From a bacterium (GTDB lineage: Bacteria > Planctomycetota > UBA1135 > UBA2386): a stretch of 64,000 nt of DNA. The notes beneath the pieces are model-generated. The model worked only from the letters and a program-made list of their open reading frames with translations, ran no database searches and was not told where the DNA came from. Positions within the stretch are counted from its first letter, which is position 1, and every line of letters begins with the position of its first letter. Shown piece after piece: positions 1 through 7,397 of this stretch. The position numbers and the translations under genes were made by a program. The stretch lies in assembly GCA_024743115.1 (NCBI GenBank), contig JANSXC010000029.1:1-64000 (forward strand), written 5' to 3'.

Positions 1-584
1 ACCCCGCGAACACAGGCTCTACTGCGATCCTTGCGCTTGCCGTGCTTGCGCTCGTGATGGTCCTGCCACATCCGGCGTTTGGTTCCTTTCGGTGCCAGGC
101 GACGAATCGGCCCGGCGGTCGCAGCTACCAGGAACCAGGACTCCTTCTCCATGACGATCGGCACCGTCAGGGGCCGAATCGAGGCGCCGGCATAGGTCTC
201 TTCTTCGTCGAGCAGATACGTCCGCCCGGCCGGTAGTCGTCGGGCGAGGTTGCGCTGCAGCCAACGGCAGCTGCGCGCCATCTTGCGCATCTTGTGCTGC
301 ACCGAGCTCGGCGCGAGGCCGAGCACTCGCCCGGCCTGCCTTAGCCCGGTCCCGCTGGTCAGCAACTTGAAGAGGGACGCGTTGCTGTCCGGGCGGCGGT
401 CGCAGTAATCCTGCCGGAAGGTCTGGCGAGAGAAGCTCCTACGGCAAGTGCGACACTTGAAGCGGGGCTGCGGGTCCGCGCGGCAGTCTGGCGTGTAGCT
501 GCCGTTGCGCCAGAAGAAGCGCGGCTGCGGCAAGGTGTGCAACGGGCAGGAACGGTTGGGACAGCGCGGTGGGGTGAACGACAT
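1..584 (-). CDS. IS1-like zinc-ribbon transposase, 3' end cut by window edge
   Basis: The reading frame is open from an ATG at 584 to the left edge (194 residues), with a strong GAGGAG Shine-Dalgarno 5 nt before the start. Residues 8-47 hold two cysteine pairs (C8/C13 and C44/C47, CRTCRRSF), a zinc ribbon as in IS1/IS1595-type transposases. Residues 70-102 look like a helix-turn-helix. A DEEET segment near residue 126 followed by a beta-rich stretch (PLTVPIVMEKESWFLV) fits the start of a DDE-type catalytic domain; the remaining acidic residues would lie outside the window. The terminal inverted repeat is not visible. Family assignment rests on the zinc ribbon, HTH and acidic motif, so the class is a reasoned guess. 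Confidence 0.6.
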   Translation of the reverse strand, partial: MSFTPPRCPNRSCPLHTLPQPRFFWRNGSYTPDCRADPQPRFKCRTCRRSFSRQTFRQDYCDRRPDSNASLFKLLTSGTGLRQAGRVLGLAPSSVQHKMRKMARSCRWLQRNLARRLPAGRTYLLDEEETYAGASIRPLTVPIVMEKESWFLVAATAGPIRRLAPKGTKRRMWQDHHERKHGKRKDRSRACVRG

Positions 585-696
585 CGGGACTCCTCGGAGG
601 TCGCCGACGCGGGCTGCGCCTCCGATGTCCCCGTGCCCCGATTCGGGCGGGCGTTACACCGCGATTATCGGTTCCCACTCATTCGATCAGTTCCCG

Positions 697-2688
697 TTAT
701 TGGCCGACGACCGCAGCCCACGCGTCGGACGCGACGAACCCGAGCGCGTTCGTGCCGTTCGACAGCACGACGGCCTGGGTGAACAGCGGCAGGCACGTCA
801 GCGCCGGATTGTTGGGAATGCTCAGCGTCCACGTCGCCGTCGTCCCGGTGGCCGAAAGGAAGCGGATGATGTCGCCGTTGACGCGCAGCAAACACCCAGG
901 CGCGCCCGCCGCTGTACCGTCGTAAGGCAACGCACCGAAGATCGGCGAGAACGTGTGGCTCAAACCGAGCACCATGACGGCCAGACCATTCGGCACGTTC
1001 GTCACGTCGAGCCGGTAGGTCGTGCCGAGCCGTGGCGTCGTCCCCACGGGGTCGAGCCGCGGCACACCGAGCGCGCCGACACAACCGGTGCCGAAGAACC
1101 CACGGCCGGCCTCACCCGCGACCGAACAGCGCTGGTAGTGCACGGCACCGTTCCACAGCCGGTCGGCGAACGCGACGTTACCGAGTTCGCTGTCGGCAGA
1201 AGAACCAACGCCGTTGGGATGCAGCACGAGGTCGGGCCCGGCGAACGGCCCGACGGGACCATTGGTGTAGGCGATCCCCATGCCGCTCGGGGTACTCAGG
1301 AACACTGCGAGGCCGTAGGCGCCGGATGGCAGGTAGAACGGTTCGTCGAGCGCGACGTTCGCGAGGTCGGGCGGCACGAAGCCACCACCGGTCGACTCAC
1401 CCGTGCCGCTGCCGACCTGCCGCCAGAACGTCGCGTTGCCTTCCTTGCCGAGGTGCGTGTCCTCCGTCAGGTAGACCGCCAGATCGAACGGCCCGGCGAC
1501 CGCATGCGGTGCGACCGTAAGGCCGCAGACCAGGACGCCGGCGGGCGCCGTGACGGTCAGGTCGAAGTAGTTGCCGACCGCCGTCGCGCTCGTCAGGGCG
1601 TTGCCGCCCGCAGTCGGGCCGATCAGCACGCTGCCCGCAACGAACACGGGCTCGGTGACGCTCGCGTTGCGGCAGCCGCGCGTGACGGACAGCGTGACCG
1701 TAGTGTCAAGACACGAGCCCACCGACGTCAGCGTCGGGTTCTGCAGCGTCGAATCGACGGTGCCGTCGTCGTCGAAGTCCCAGGCCCACGCGGTCGGTGC
1801 CGGCGTCGTCATGTCCGTGAACTGCCAGACATTCGGCGGCGACAGCTGCGTGACCTGGAAGCCGGCATCGAGCAGATCCGTGCGCACCGCCGCGGTCACG
1901 ACGGTCGTCGCGGGCGGGTTCGTGCCATCGGTGACGGTCAGCGCGACGTCGAAATCACCGCATGTCGAGAACACGTGGCTCGGGTTCTGCAGCGTGGAAT
2001 CGATGGTACCGTCGTTCTCGAAGTCCCACGCCCAGCTCGCGATGCCACCAGATGCATCCGTGGTGCTCGTGTCCGTGAACTGGACGGCGAGCGGTGCCAC
2101 TCCGGCCGTGATGTCGGCGATGAAGCCGGCGTAGAGCCCGGCCGCGGGCGCGATATCGACGAGCGCGCGACCGATCGGCCCGGTCGACGCCGAGCACGGC
2201 TGATTGCCGCCGTTGCTAGCGATGCCAGACTGCGTGATCAGCCGCATGAGCGGCACGCTGTTGCCGAGGATATCGGTCGAGAACGTCGCCGCACCGTAGG
2301 ACGAGTAGGTCGTCACACTGCCCGGCGCCGCGGTGCAGCAACCGAACACGCCATAGATCCTTCCTGCAGTCAGCGGAATGCTCGTCGCGATCTTCGTCCC
2401 GGCCGCAGTCGAGTTGTCGTAGAACAACTGGCTCACAGCTGCCGAGGTCGCCGGGAACGAGACCGGCGCCGTGGTCCCGAAGTCGAGTACTTCGAGCACC
2501 TGGGCCGGTTGACTCGCTTCGTTGGGTGCCTCGAGGCCCGTAATCACGCAATCGACGGGACACGTGAACCAGAAGCCACGCGTGGCCGGCGCGACGTAGG
2601 TCGATACGAACGCAGGCATGTTGATTGGCGTCTGGGCCGCAGCGGACGCGGCAACGGCGAAGCCGACGACGAGGAGGTGGCGATGCAT
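697..2688 (-). CDS. secreted PKD-repeat protein with GTGC-type C-terminal module
   Basis: A 663-residue exported protein. Residues 1-19 are a signal peptide ending in ASAAAQ. Two PKD-type beta-sandwich repeats lie at about residues 205-275 and 290-360, each with the WAWDFDDDGT-type core and NPSHVF-like strand. A further beta-rich region follows. The last ~130 residues start with FGTGCVG and form a module also found at the end of the proteins at 28717-30888 and 56388-57695. PKD domains usually mediate protein or carbohydrate binding outside the cell; no catalytic domain is recognisable. A TAGCGT hexamer 9 nt before the ATG may be its promoter -10 box. Confidence 0.8.
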   Translation of the reverse strand: MHRHLLVVGFAVAASAAAQTPINMPAFVSTYVAPATRGFWFTCPVDCVITGLEAPNEASQPAQVLEVLDFGTTAPVSFPATSAAVSQLFYDNSTAAGTKIATSIPLTAGRIYGVFGCCTAAPGSVTTYSSYGAATFSTDILGNSVPLMRLITQSGIASNGGNQPCSASTGPIGRALVDIAPAAGLYAGFIADITAGVAPLAVQFTDTSTTDASGGIASWAWDFENDGTIDSTLQNPSHVFSTCGDFDVALTVTDGTNPPATTVVTAAVRTDLLDAGFQVTQLSPPNVWQFTDMTTPAPTAWAWDFDDDGTVDSTLQNPTLTSVGSCLDTTVTLSVTRGCRNASVTEPVFVAGSVLIGPTAGGNALTSATAVGNYFDLTVTAPAGVLVCGLTVAPHAVAGPFDLAVYLTEDTHLGKEGNATFWRQVGSGTGESTGGGFVPPDLANVALDEPFYLPSGAYGLAVFLSTPSGMGIAYTNGPVGPFAGPDLVLHPNGVGSSADSELGNVAFADRLWNGAVHYQRCSVAGEAGRGFFGTGCVGALGVPRLDPVGTTPRLGTTYRLDVTNVPNGLAVMVLGLSHTFSPIFGALPYDGTAAGAPGCLLRVNGDIIRFLSATGTTATWTLSIPNNPALTCLPLFTQAVVLSNGTNALGFVASDAWAAVVGQ

Positions 2689-2697
2689 GGCCCGAGC

Positions 2698-2703
2698 ACG
2701 CTA
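2698..2703 (-). promoter_or_regulatory. candidate -10 box for the PKD protein
   Basis: TAGCGT on the minus strand, 9 nt before the ATG at 2688. It is one of a recurrent set of TAnnnT hexamers close to start codons in this window. No clear -35 box is seen. Confidence 0.35.
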
Positions 2704-2808
2704 TCGCACTGGGATACAGCAACAAGCCGTCCTGCCGACGCATACGGCGACGCGCAACGTGCGGACCAACCGGCGACCTGATGCGCAGGCCGACGCCGAC
2801 GCCGCGCG

Positions 2809-3585
2809 CTACTTCGACGTCGCCGCCGGGTCCTGGCCGTAGTAGTCCCGCAGCACGGCGTAGAGCGCGCCATGCTGGCGCCGCAGCCGCGCACTCTTTT
2901 CGAAGAAACACTCGGTCGCAACGGCGAAGAACTCGGCCGGATTGGTCGCGCCGTAGTAGTCGAGCACCGTCGCGCGGCCCGCTGCGGACGCGATGCGCAA
3001 GGCCTCGAACTCGCGGGTCATCGTGCTCACCCAGGCCTGCAGCCGTTCGGCATCGGGCAACGGCGGTGTGCCGTCCGCGAGCCCGTCGAGCAAGTCGAGC
3101 TTGTGCGCGAACTCGTGCAGCACGAGATTGTGACCGTCCTTGGGATCGAGCGCCCCGTGGCGCGACGCGTCCCACGCGAGCACGACGGGCCCGCGCCGCC
3201 AGGCTTCGCCGAGGTGCGCGCGCCCCTCGTGCACGACGCCGGCGCCGTCCTGCTGCGGCACTGACTTGAACGTGCTCGGGTAGATCAGGATCGACTCGAC
3301 GTGACGGTAGTACTCGTGCTCGATATTGAGTAACAGCAGGCTCGCCTGCGCCGCAATCGTGACCCGGATCTCGTCGGTGAGTTCGAGACCGCCGCAGCCC
3401 TCCCACTCTTTCTCTGCGACGAGCACGCGGAGGTCATCGCGAATGCGCTCCTGGCCGCGCGCATCGAGTGCGCGATAGAACGGCAGCCGCCCGAGGTGCG
3501 GCTGCCAGTCGGCGGGGAACGGCTCCTCGATGAGCTTCCTGCGCGCGCGATGCCGTAGCGGCGACAACAACCAGTCGAGCACCAT
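2809..3585 (-). CDS. mtfA: MtfA-like zinc peptidase (M90 family)
   Basis: 258 residues, the normal MtfA length. The zinc-peptidase motif HEFAH is at residues 157-161, and the downstream conserved NPAEFFAVATE stretch (about 216-225) supplies the third ligand, as in the MtfA/M90 family. In E. coli MtfA is a cytosolic aminopeptidase that binds the Mlc repressor and so influences glucose PTS expression. No PTS or Mlc gene is near, so the partner here is unknown. It lies between a secreted PKD protein and the BlaR1/BlaI pair on the same strand, with its own candidate -10 (TAGCGT) 9 nt before the start. Confidence 0.85.
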   Translation of the reverse strand: MVLDWLLSPLRHRARRKLIEEPFPADWQPHLGRLPFYRALDARGQERIRDDLRVLVAEKEWEGCGGLELTDEIRVTIAAQASLLLLNIEHEYYRHVESILIYPSTFKSVPQQDGAGVVHEGRAHLGEAWRRGPVVLAWDASRHGALDPKDGHNLVLHEFAHKLDLLDGLADGTPPLPDAERLQAWVSTMTREFEALRIASAAGRATVLDYYGATNPAEFFAVATECFFEKSARLRRQHGALYAVLRDYYGQDPAATSK

Positions 3586-3594
3586 CGGCGGCCG

Positions 3595-3600
3595 ACGCTA
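3595..3600 (-). promoter_or_regulatory. candidate -10 box for the MtfA-like gene
   Basis: TAGCGT on the minus strand, 9 nt before the start codon at 3585, in the 53-bp gap after the BlaR1-like gene. It has the same sequence and spacing as the box before the PKD gene at 2688. Confidence 0.35.
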
Positions 3601-3638
3601 TCAGGTCGGCCACCGGGGTTGCAGTCGCGGCCGACGAT

Positions 3639-5636
3639 TCAGCGAATGATGCGCCGCTTACCGCGAGTGCGGCGCGGCTGTTCGCGGCGCGGACGCCGCT
3701 TCTCCGAACGGGTCTCCTCGACCTCCTCGTTCTCCGTCTCGATCTCGGATTCGACCTCCGACAGCGCGGCGCGCGTGGCTTTCTCGACGATGCGCCCGAG
3801 GTTGCCATCGAAGTCGCCGCCACCCTTCACGACCGAGTCGATCAGCGCTTCGATGTCGCCCGTGATTCCGAGCCGGCGCAGGTCCTCGTCATCACGAATC
3901 TCGCGCTTGGCCTGCCGGATCGCGTTGTGCATCGCCTTGTTGGCGAGTTCACCGATCATTTCCTGGTTGCGCTCGTTGTCGAGGAACCCGATGACGAGAT
4001 CGGTCAGGCCATCGGCGATGCCGAGATCCTTCAGATCCGGATCGTTCTTCAGCTCCTTCGTGACCATCTTGCCGGCACCCTTCATCGCGGCCCGGATGAC
4101 GTCGTCGAGCCCGGACTCGATGCCCTTGCCATCCGCGATGCCGTCGATGAGATCGAGCACCTCGTCGGTGATGCCGAGTTCCCGCAGGTCAGGATCGCGA
4201 CGGATTTCACGCCGCGCCTCATCGAGGCCTTGCGTGACGAGACCACGAAGCTCGCCGAGTTCCGCGAGACCGGCCTCGATCTCCTTCGTGATGGCGACGC
4301 GCTCCTTCGAGACGCGACGCTCGGGGTCCTGGGCGCGCGGCTTACGCGAACGCTTTTCTTTCCGCGCGAGACGTTCAACCACACCCGAACTCCTCGAGTC
4401 CGAGCGGCGCGGCTGGCGCGCCAGTCGGCGCGATTCGCCGGCACTCTCCGCCTTGTTCTCCTCCTGGCGCAGCAGGATCTTCAACAGCGTCTTGCGCTCG
4501 GCGGCCGACAGCTCGCTGATCGGCTGGCCGTTGATTCGCACCTCGATCCGGATCGGTTCGGGCTCTCGCTCGGACTGCGCGATCGCTGGCGCGGTGAACG
4601 TTGCACAAGCGAGTGCGGCGAACGGCACGCACCACAACCGCGAGACGCAACGGGGCTTGTTGTCATCGAGAATCATGTTCAACCTCCTTTCGAACGCAGC
4701 CCGCGCTCCTGGCCTCGACGCGAGGACAGCGAGGCCGGGGGCCACATGGTCGGGTCGCGCCGCCGCATCGATGAGCACGCGCGCGTACTCGAGTGATGCT
4801 TCGGGCGCACGTGCGACGGCAAGCGCGTCGCATGCGAGTTCGGCCTGGAGTCGCAACCGGTGACGTGCGAACCAGAACAGCGGATGCCACCACAGCAACA
4901 CCGCCAGCACGAGCTCCGCGCGCGCGACCCAATGGTCGCGGCGTTTGAGATGTGCGAGTTCGTGACTAAGAACGGCGGCGCGACCCGCCGGATCACATGC
5001 AGCCAGTCGTTCGACAGGCAGCACGAGCCGCGCCCGGCCGAGACTCCAGACGTAAGGTGAGCCGGCGTGGTGGTCGTCACGGAGATCCGGGACCACAACC
5101 CCGATCTCCGCCGCGAGCTGGGCGACCTCGGCACGCAACTGGCCATCGACGGGCACCAGCGCCCGCAGCCGACGCCGCGCGCGCACGGCCCCAACGATCG
5201 TGGCGCCCAGCACCACGAGCGCCCCGGCGATCCACACGCCGATCAGCCAATCGCCCGCGGACTCGAGCGCCTGGAACGCGCCGCCGGCTGCCACCTCGTC
5301 GGCCGCCTCGGGCGGCGCTGGCGGCCCGGCAGCGGGTGCCGGACTCAAATCCGTTCGCGCAATCCGAGCCGGCGGTACGACAAGTTCTTCACCGCGTTCG
5401 GGCACGACCAGGAGCGGCGCCGTGCGCGCCTCGGTCCGCGGCGGCGATGCAGCCGGTTCGGAAAACCCGGACAGATCGATCGGAATCGCGAACAGCGGCG
5501 GCGCCACCAGTTCGAGGAGCACGACGAGCCACAGACCGTGCGCGAGCGCCGGCGCCGGCCTGCCCCAGCGCTCGATCGCGAGCACGACGAGCGCGAGCCC
5601 CGCCGCAACCAGGGTGTTGGCGAGCAGCCAGCTCAT
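3639..5636 (-). CDS. BlaR1-type M56 sensor protease with repeat-containing C-terminal domain
   Basis: 665 residues. N-terminal membrane helices lie at about 3-21, 34-53 and 130-150. The M56 zinc-protease motif HELAH is at 225-229 with the later ligand E266 in AELACD, and a hydrophobic WHPLFWF segment follows. A further hydrophobic stretch at 335-354 ends in APAIAQ and looks like the last membrane helix or export signal before the sensor region. In BlaR1 this family senses an outside signal and cleaves the BlaI repressor. Here the sensor region is not a penicillin-binding domain: it is a charged ~310-residue tail with three repeats of about 51 residues (475-503, 526-553, 577-604), each with a DPDLRELGI-like core, and a very basic end. 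Its ATG overlaps the blaI stop by 4 nt (ATGA), so the two are co-translated. Confidence 0.85.
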   Translation of the reverse strand: MSWLLANTLVAAGLALVVLAIERWGRPAPALAHGLWLVVLLELVAPPLFAIPIDLSGFSEPAASPPRTEARTAPLLVVPERGEELVVPPARIARTDLSPAPAAGPPAPPEAADEVAAGGAFQALESAGDWLIGVWIAGALVVLGATIVGAVRARRRLRALVPVDGQLRAEVAQLAAEIGVVVPDLRDDHHAGSPYVWSLGRARLVLPVERLAACDPAGRAAVLSHELAHLKRRDHWVARAELVLAVLLWWHPLFWFARHRLRLQAELACDALAVARAPEASLEYARVLIDAAARPDHVAPGLAVLASRPGARAAFERRLNMILDDNKPRCVSRLWCVPFAALACATFTAPAIAQSEREPEPIRIEVRINGQPISELSAAERKTLLKILLRQEENKAESAGESRRLARQPRRSDSRSSGVVERLARKEKRSRKPRAQDPERRVSKERVAITKEIEAGLAELGELRGLVTQGLDEARREIRRDPDLRELGITDEVLDLIDGIADGKGIESGLDDVIRAAMKGAGKMVTKELKNDPDLKDLGIADGLTDLVIGFLDNERNQEMIGELANKAMHNAIRQAKREIRDDEDLRRLGITGDIEALIDSVVKGGGDFDGNLGRIVEKATRAALSEVESEIETENEEVEETRSEKRRPRREQPRRTRGKRRIIR

Positions 5637-6091
5637 GACTTGCGCCCCCGCTCCGCTTCCTCGGGCTTCGTGCGGCCCCTCGCATTGCCTCGGGCTTTGG
5701 CCTTGGCCTCCGCCTCGCCGAGCAGCTTGCGGAAGCTCGCAATGTCATCCGCCGAGAATCGCCCCTGCTCGACCAGCCGCAAGACCAGCGGCGCAACCGC
5801 CCCATCGAGCAACGAGCTCGCGACCTCGTCGACGCGCTGTGCTGCGAGCGCATCGCGCTGGGTCACTGGCGTAAACACGTGCGCGTGACCGCGGCGGTTC
5901 GCCTTCACATGGCCCTTCTCCTCGAGCCGGGTGAGCAACGTCTGCAGGGTCGTGTAGGCCCACTCCGTGCCGAGCCGCTCGAGCAGTTCGCGAACCGTCG
6001 CGGGGCCGTTCTCCCACAGGGCCTTGAGAACGGTGAGTTCGGCTTCACTGATCGCTGCGGCCTTGCCGCTCCGGTTCTGTCGAGGCGCCAT
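5633..6091 (-). CDS. BlaI/MecI-type winged-helix repressor
   Basis: 152 residues from the ATG at 6091, where the conserved region begins (ISEAELTVLKALW, then TVRELLERLG and YTTLQTLLTRLEEKG, the winged-helix core of BlaI/MecI/CopY repressors). The frame is open farther upstream, but that extension has no family similarity and would run through the operator. The C-terminal part is Ala/Lys rich. It is followed by the BlaR1-type protease with a 4-nt overlap, the usual repressor/sensor pair. A near-perfect palindrome with ACA-nnn-TGT core lies 20 nt upstream and is the probable autoregulatory operator. Confidence 0.88.
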   Translation of the reverse strand: MAPRQNRSGKAAAISEAELTVLKALWENGPATVRELLERLGTEWAYTTLQTLLTRLEEKGHVKANRRGHAHVFTPVTQRDALAAQRVDEVASSLLDGAVAPLVLRLVEQGRFSADDIASFRKLLGEAEAKAKARGNARGRTKPEEAERGRKS

Positions 6092-6110
6092 CGCCGCATC
6101 GTCGCCGATC

Positions 6111-6131
6111 TCTCCTACAAACTGTCGGAGA
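6111..6131. promoter_or_regulatory. probable BlaI-type operator palindrome
   Basis: A 21-bp inverted repeat, TCTCC-t-ACA-aac-TGT-c-GGAGA. The ACA/TGT half-sites resemble those of BlaI/MecI operators (TACA...TGTA). It lies between the blaI-like gene (minus) and the membrane protein gene at 6198 (plus), so it could control both. Its minus-strand half also contains the GGAGA that could act as a distant ribosome-binding site. Confidence 0.6.
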
Positions 6132-6197
6132 TTGTCTCGAGCCTCGTCGGGAACAATTCCCAAACCGATCGGACGCCGGATCGGCGACAACGGCACC

Positions 6198-6704
6198 ATG
6201 AACGGTGTCAGGGACTTCCCGATGCAGTGGAGCTGGCGGTTCGCGCTCCTGCTGCTCGGCGGCATCGGAGCCGTCGCGGCGGTGCTTTGCGCGTTGGAGC
6301 TTCTGGGCCTCGTGCCCTACGGCACCCTCGTGACCGACGGCAGCCGCGCAGAGCGCTGGGTCGCCGTCGTGTTCGGAGTGCTCGTACAGCCGTTCGTCTG
6401 GACGACCTGGCGCCACGCCCGCCTGACGCTCGACGACCGCCGCCTGACCTGCCTGCGCTTCGGCATTCTCGGTCGGCGCGAGACGATCCCGTTCGCCGAT
6501 ATCCGACGCTGGGGCACGGGCGAGGAGACCAACCGCGGCTATCGCCACCGCATGCTGCTGCTGGAACGCCACGATCGCTCGCGGCGCAGCATCAAGCTCG
6601 CGATGTTCCGGGGTCAGGCCGAGTTCCTGCGCGAGTTCGAAGCCCGCCTCGGCCCGCCGGCGCGGACGGAGAACACGGTCGTCGGCGTGACGTTCTCGGA
6701 ATAG
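6198..6704 (+). CDS. small membrane protein with PH-like domain
   Basis: 168 residues. Two hydrophobic helices (about 13-38 and 51-66) are followed by a soluble region whose strand pattern (LTLDDRRLTC, RETIPFADIRRW) matches bacterial PH-like domains found in small membrane proteins of unknown role. The start at 6198 was chosen because it begins the first coherent hydrophobic segment; an in-frame ATG at 6222 is possible. It is divergent from blaI and shares the 106-bp region that contains the BlaI-type palindrome, so it may belong to the same regulon. No more specific function is recognisable. Confidence 0.65.
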   Translation: MNGVRDFPMQWSWRFALLLLGGIGAVAAVLCALELLGLVPYGTLVTDGSRAERWVAVVFGVLVQPFVWTTWRHARLTLDDRRLTCLRFGILGRRETIPFADIRRWGTGEETNRGYRHRMLLLERHDRSRRSIKLAMFRGQAEFLREFEARLGPPARTENTVVGVTFSE

Positions 6705-6712
6705 CCGGATTC

Positions 6713-6735
6713 GGCGTCACATGGTCGGCGACGCC
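6713..6735. terminator. possible hairpin between convergent genes
   Basis: Inverted repeat GGCGTC/GACGCC with an 11-nt loop, followed by a run of C, between the stop codons of the convergent genes ending at 6704 and 6778. There is no T tract, so a terminator role is only suggested. Confidence 0.25.
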
Positions 6736-6777
6736 CCCCCTTCGACAGGTGTGCACAGACCCCCTGGCCCATCCCCG

Positions 6778-7359
6778 TCAGCCGGACCGCAGCTCCAGCG
6801 CGAGCCGCGCCCGGGCCCGGGCCAGGAGCTGGCGCAAAGCCTCCTCGGACCGCCCCATCTCCGCCGCAACTTCGCGGTGCGAGCGCCCCAATACACAGAC
6901 GTCGAGCAGCACCCGACGATGATCCTCCGACAACCGATCGAACGCCGACTCGACGGCCGCGACCTGCTCGCGCTGGCTGACGTGCTCACTCGGCGAACAA
7001 AACGTCGCGTAAGTGGCGAGCAAGGAACTCTCGCTCCCGCCGCTGGTCAGGAGTCGGCGAACGTCACGCTTCTGCGCGCGGTGGAAATCGACCTTGCCGA
7101 GGATCTTGTGGCGCGCCACGGTGTAGAGCCACTGCCGAAAGGTCGGCTCGTCCTCGCAACGCGCGTCGCCGAGACTCTGCAGCGCTTCGCGACAGACGGT
7201 CTGTACGAGATCCGACTGCGACTCGACCGTGCGCAGCTCACGCCCACTGTGCAACCGCACGTAGGCTCGCAGACCGTCGAGATGCCGCGCCAGCAGCGAC
7301 TCGCGCGCCTCGCGGTCCCCCGCGCGCGCCCGCTCGATCAGTCCTTCGAAATCCGTCAT
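6778..7359 (-). CDS. ECF-type RNA polymerase sigma factor
   Basis: 193 residues. Region 2 includes SQSDLVQTVCREAL and the FRQWLYTVARHKI helix that contacts the -10 box. Region 4 is a helix-turn-helix near the C-terminus (SHREVAAEMGRSEEALRQLL). The length and architecture fit ECF-like factors that planctomycetes pair with Ser/Thr kinases. It is divergent from such a kinase at 7398, with starts only ~38 bp apart, so both are probably expressed from one shared region. No anti-sigma gene is adjacent, which suggests that the kinase may control its activity. Confidence 0.85.
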   Translation of the reverse strand: MTDFEGLIERARAGDREARESLLARHLDGLRAYVRLHSGRELRTVESQSDLVQTVCREALQSLGDARCEDEPTFRQWLYTVARHKILGKVDFHRAQKRDVRRLLTSGGSESSLLATYATFCSPSEHVSQREQVAAVESAFDRLSEDHRRVLLDVCVLGRSHREVAAEMGRSEEALRQLLARARARLALELRSG

Positions 7360-7375
7360 CGGGTTCTTGATCCGC

Positions 7376-7381
7376 TATCGT
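7376..7381 (+). promoter_or_regulatory. candidate -10 box for the kinase/FGE-fold gene
   Basis: TATCGT, ending 16 nt before the ATG at 7398. It overlaps an alternative GTG start at 7380, which would then be untranscribed, so it supports the ATG. Confidence 0.35.
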
Positions 7382-7397
7382 GATCACCGGGAAGGCC

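Noticed and set aside
505..2781. A 758-codon open frame on the plus strand
   Set aside because: It is antisense to the PKD protein, Arg-rich and without any domain; it arises from the high GC content.
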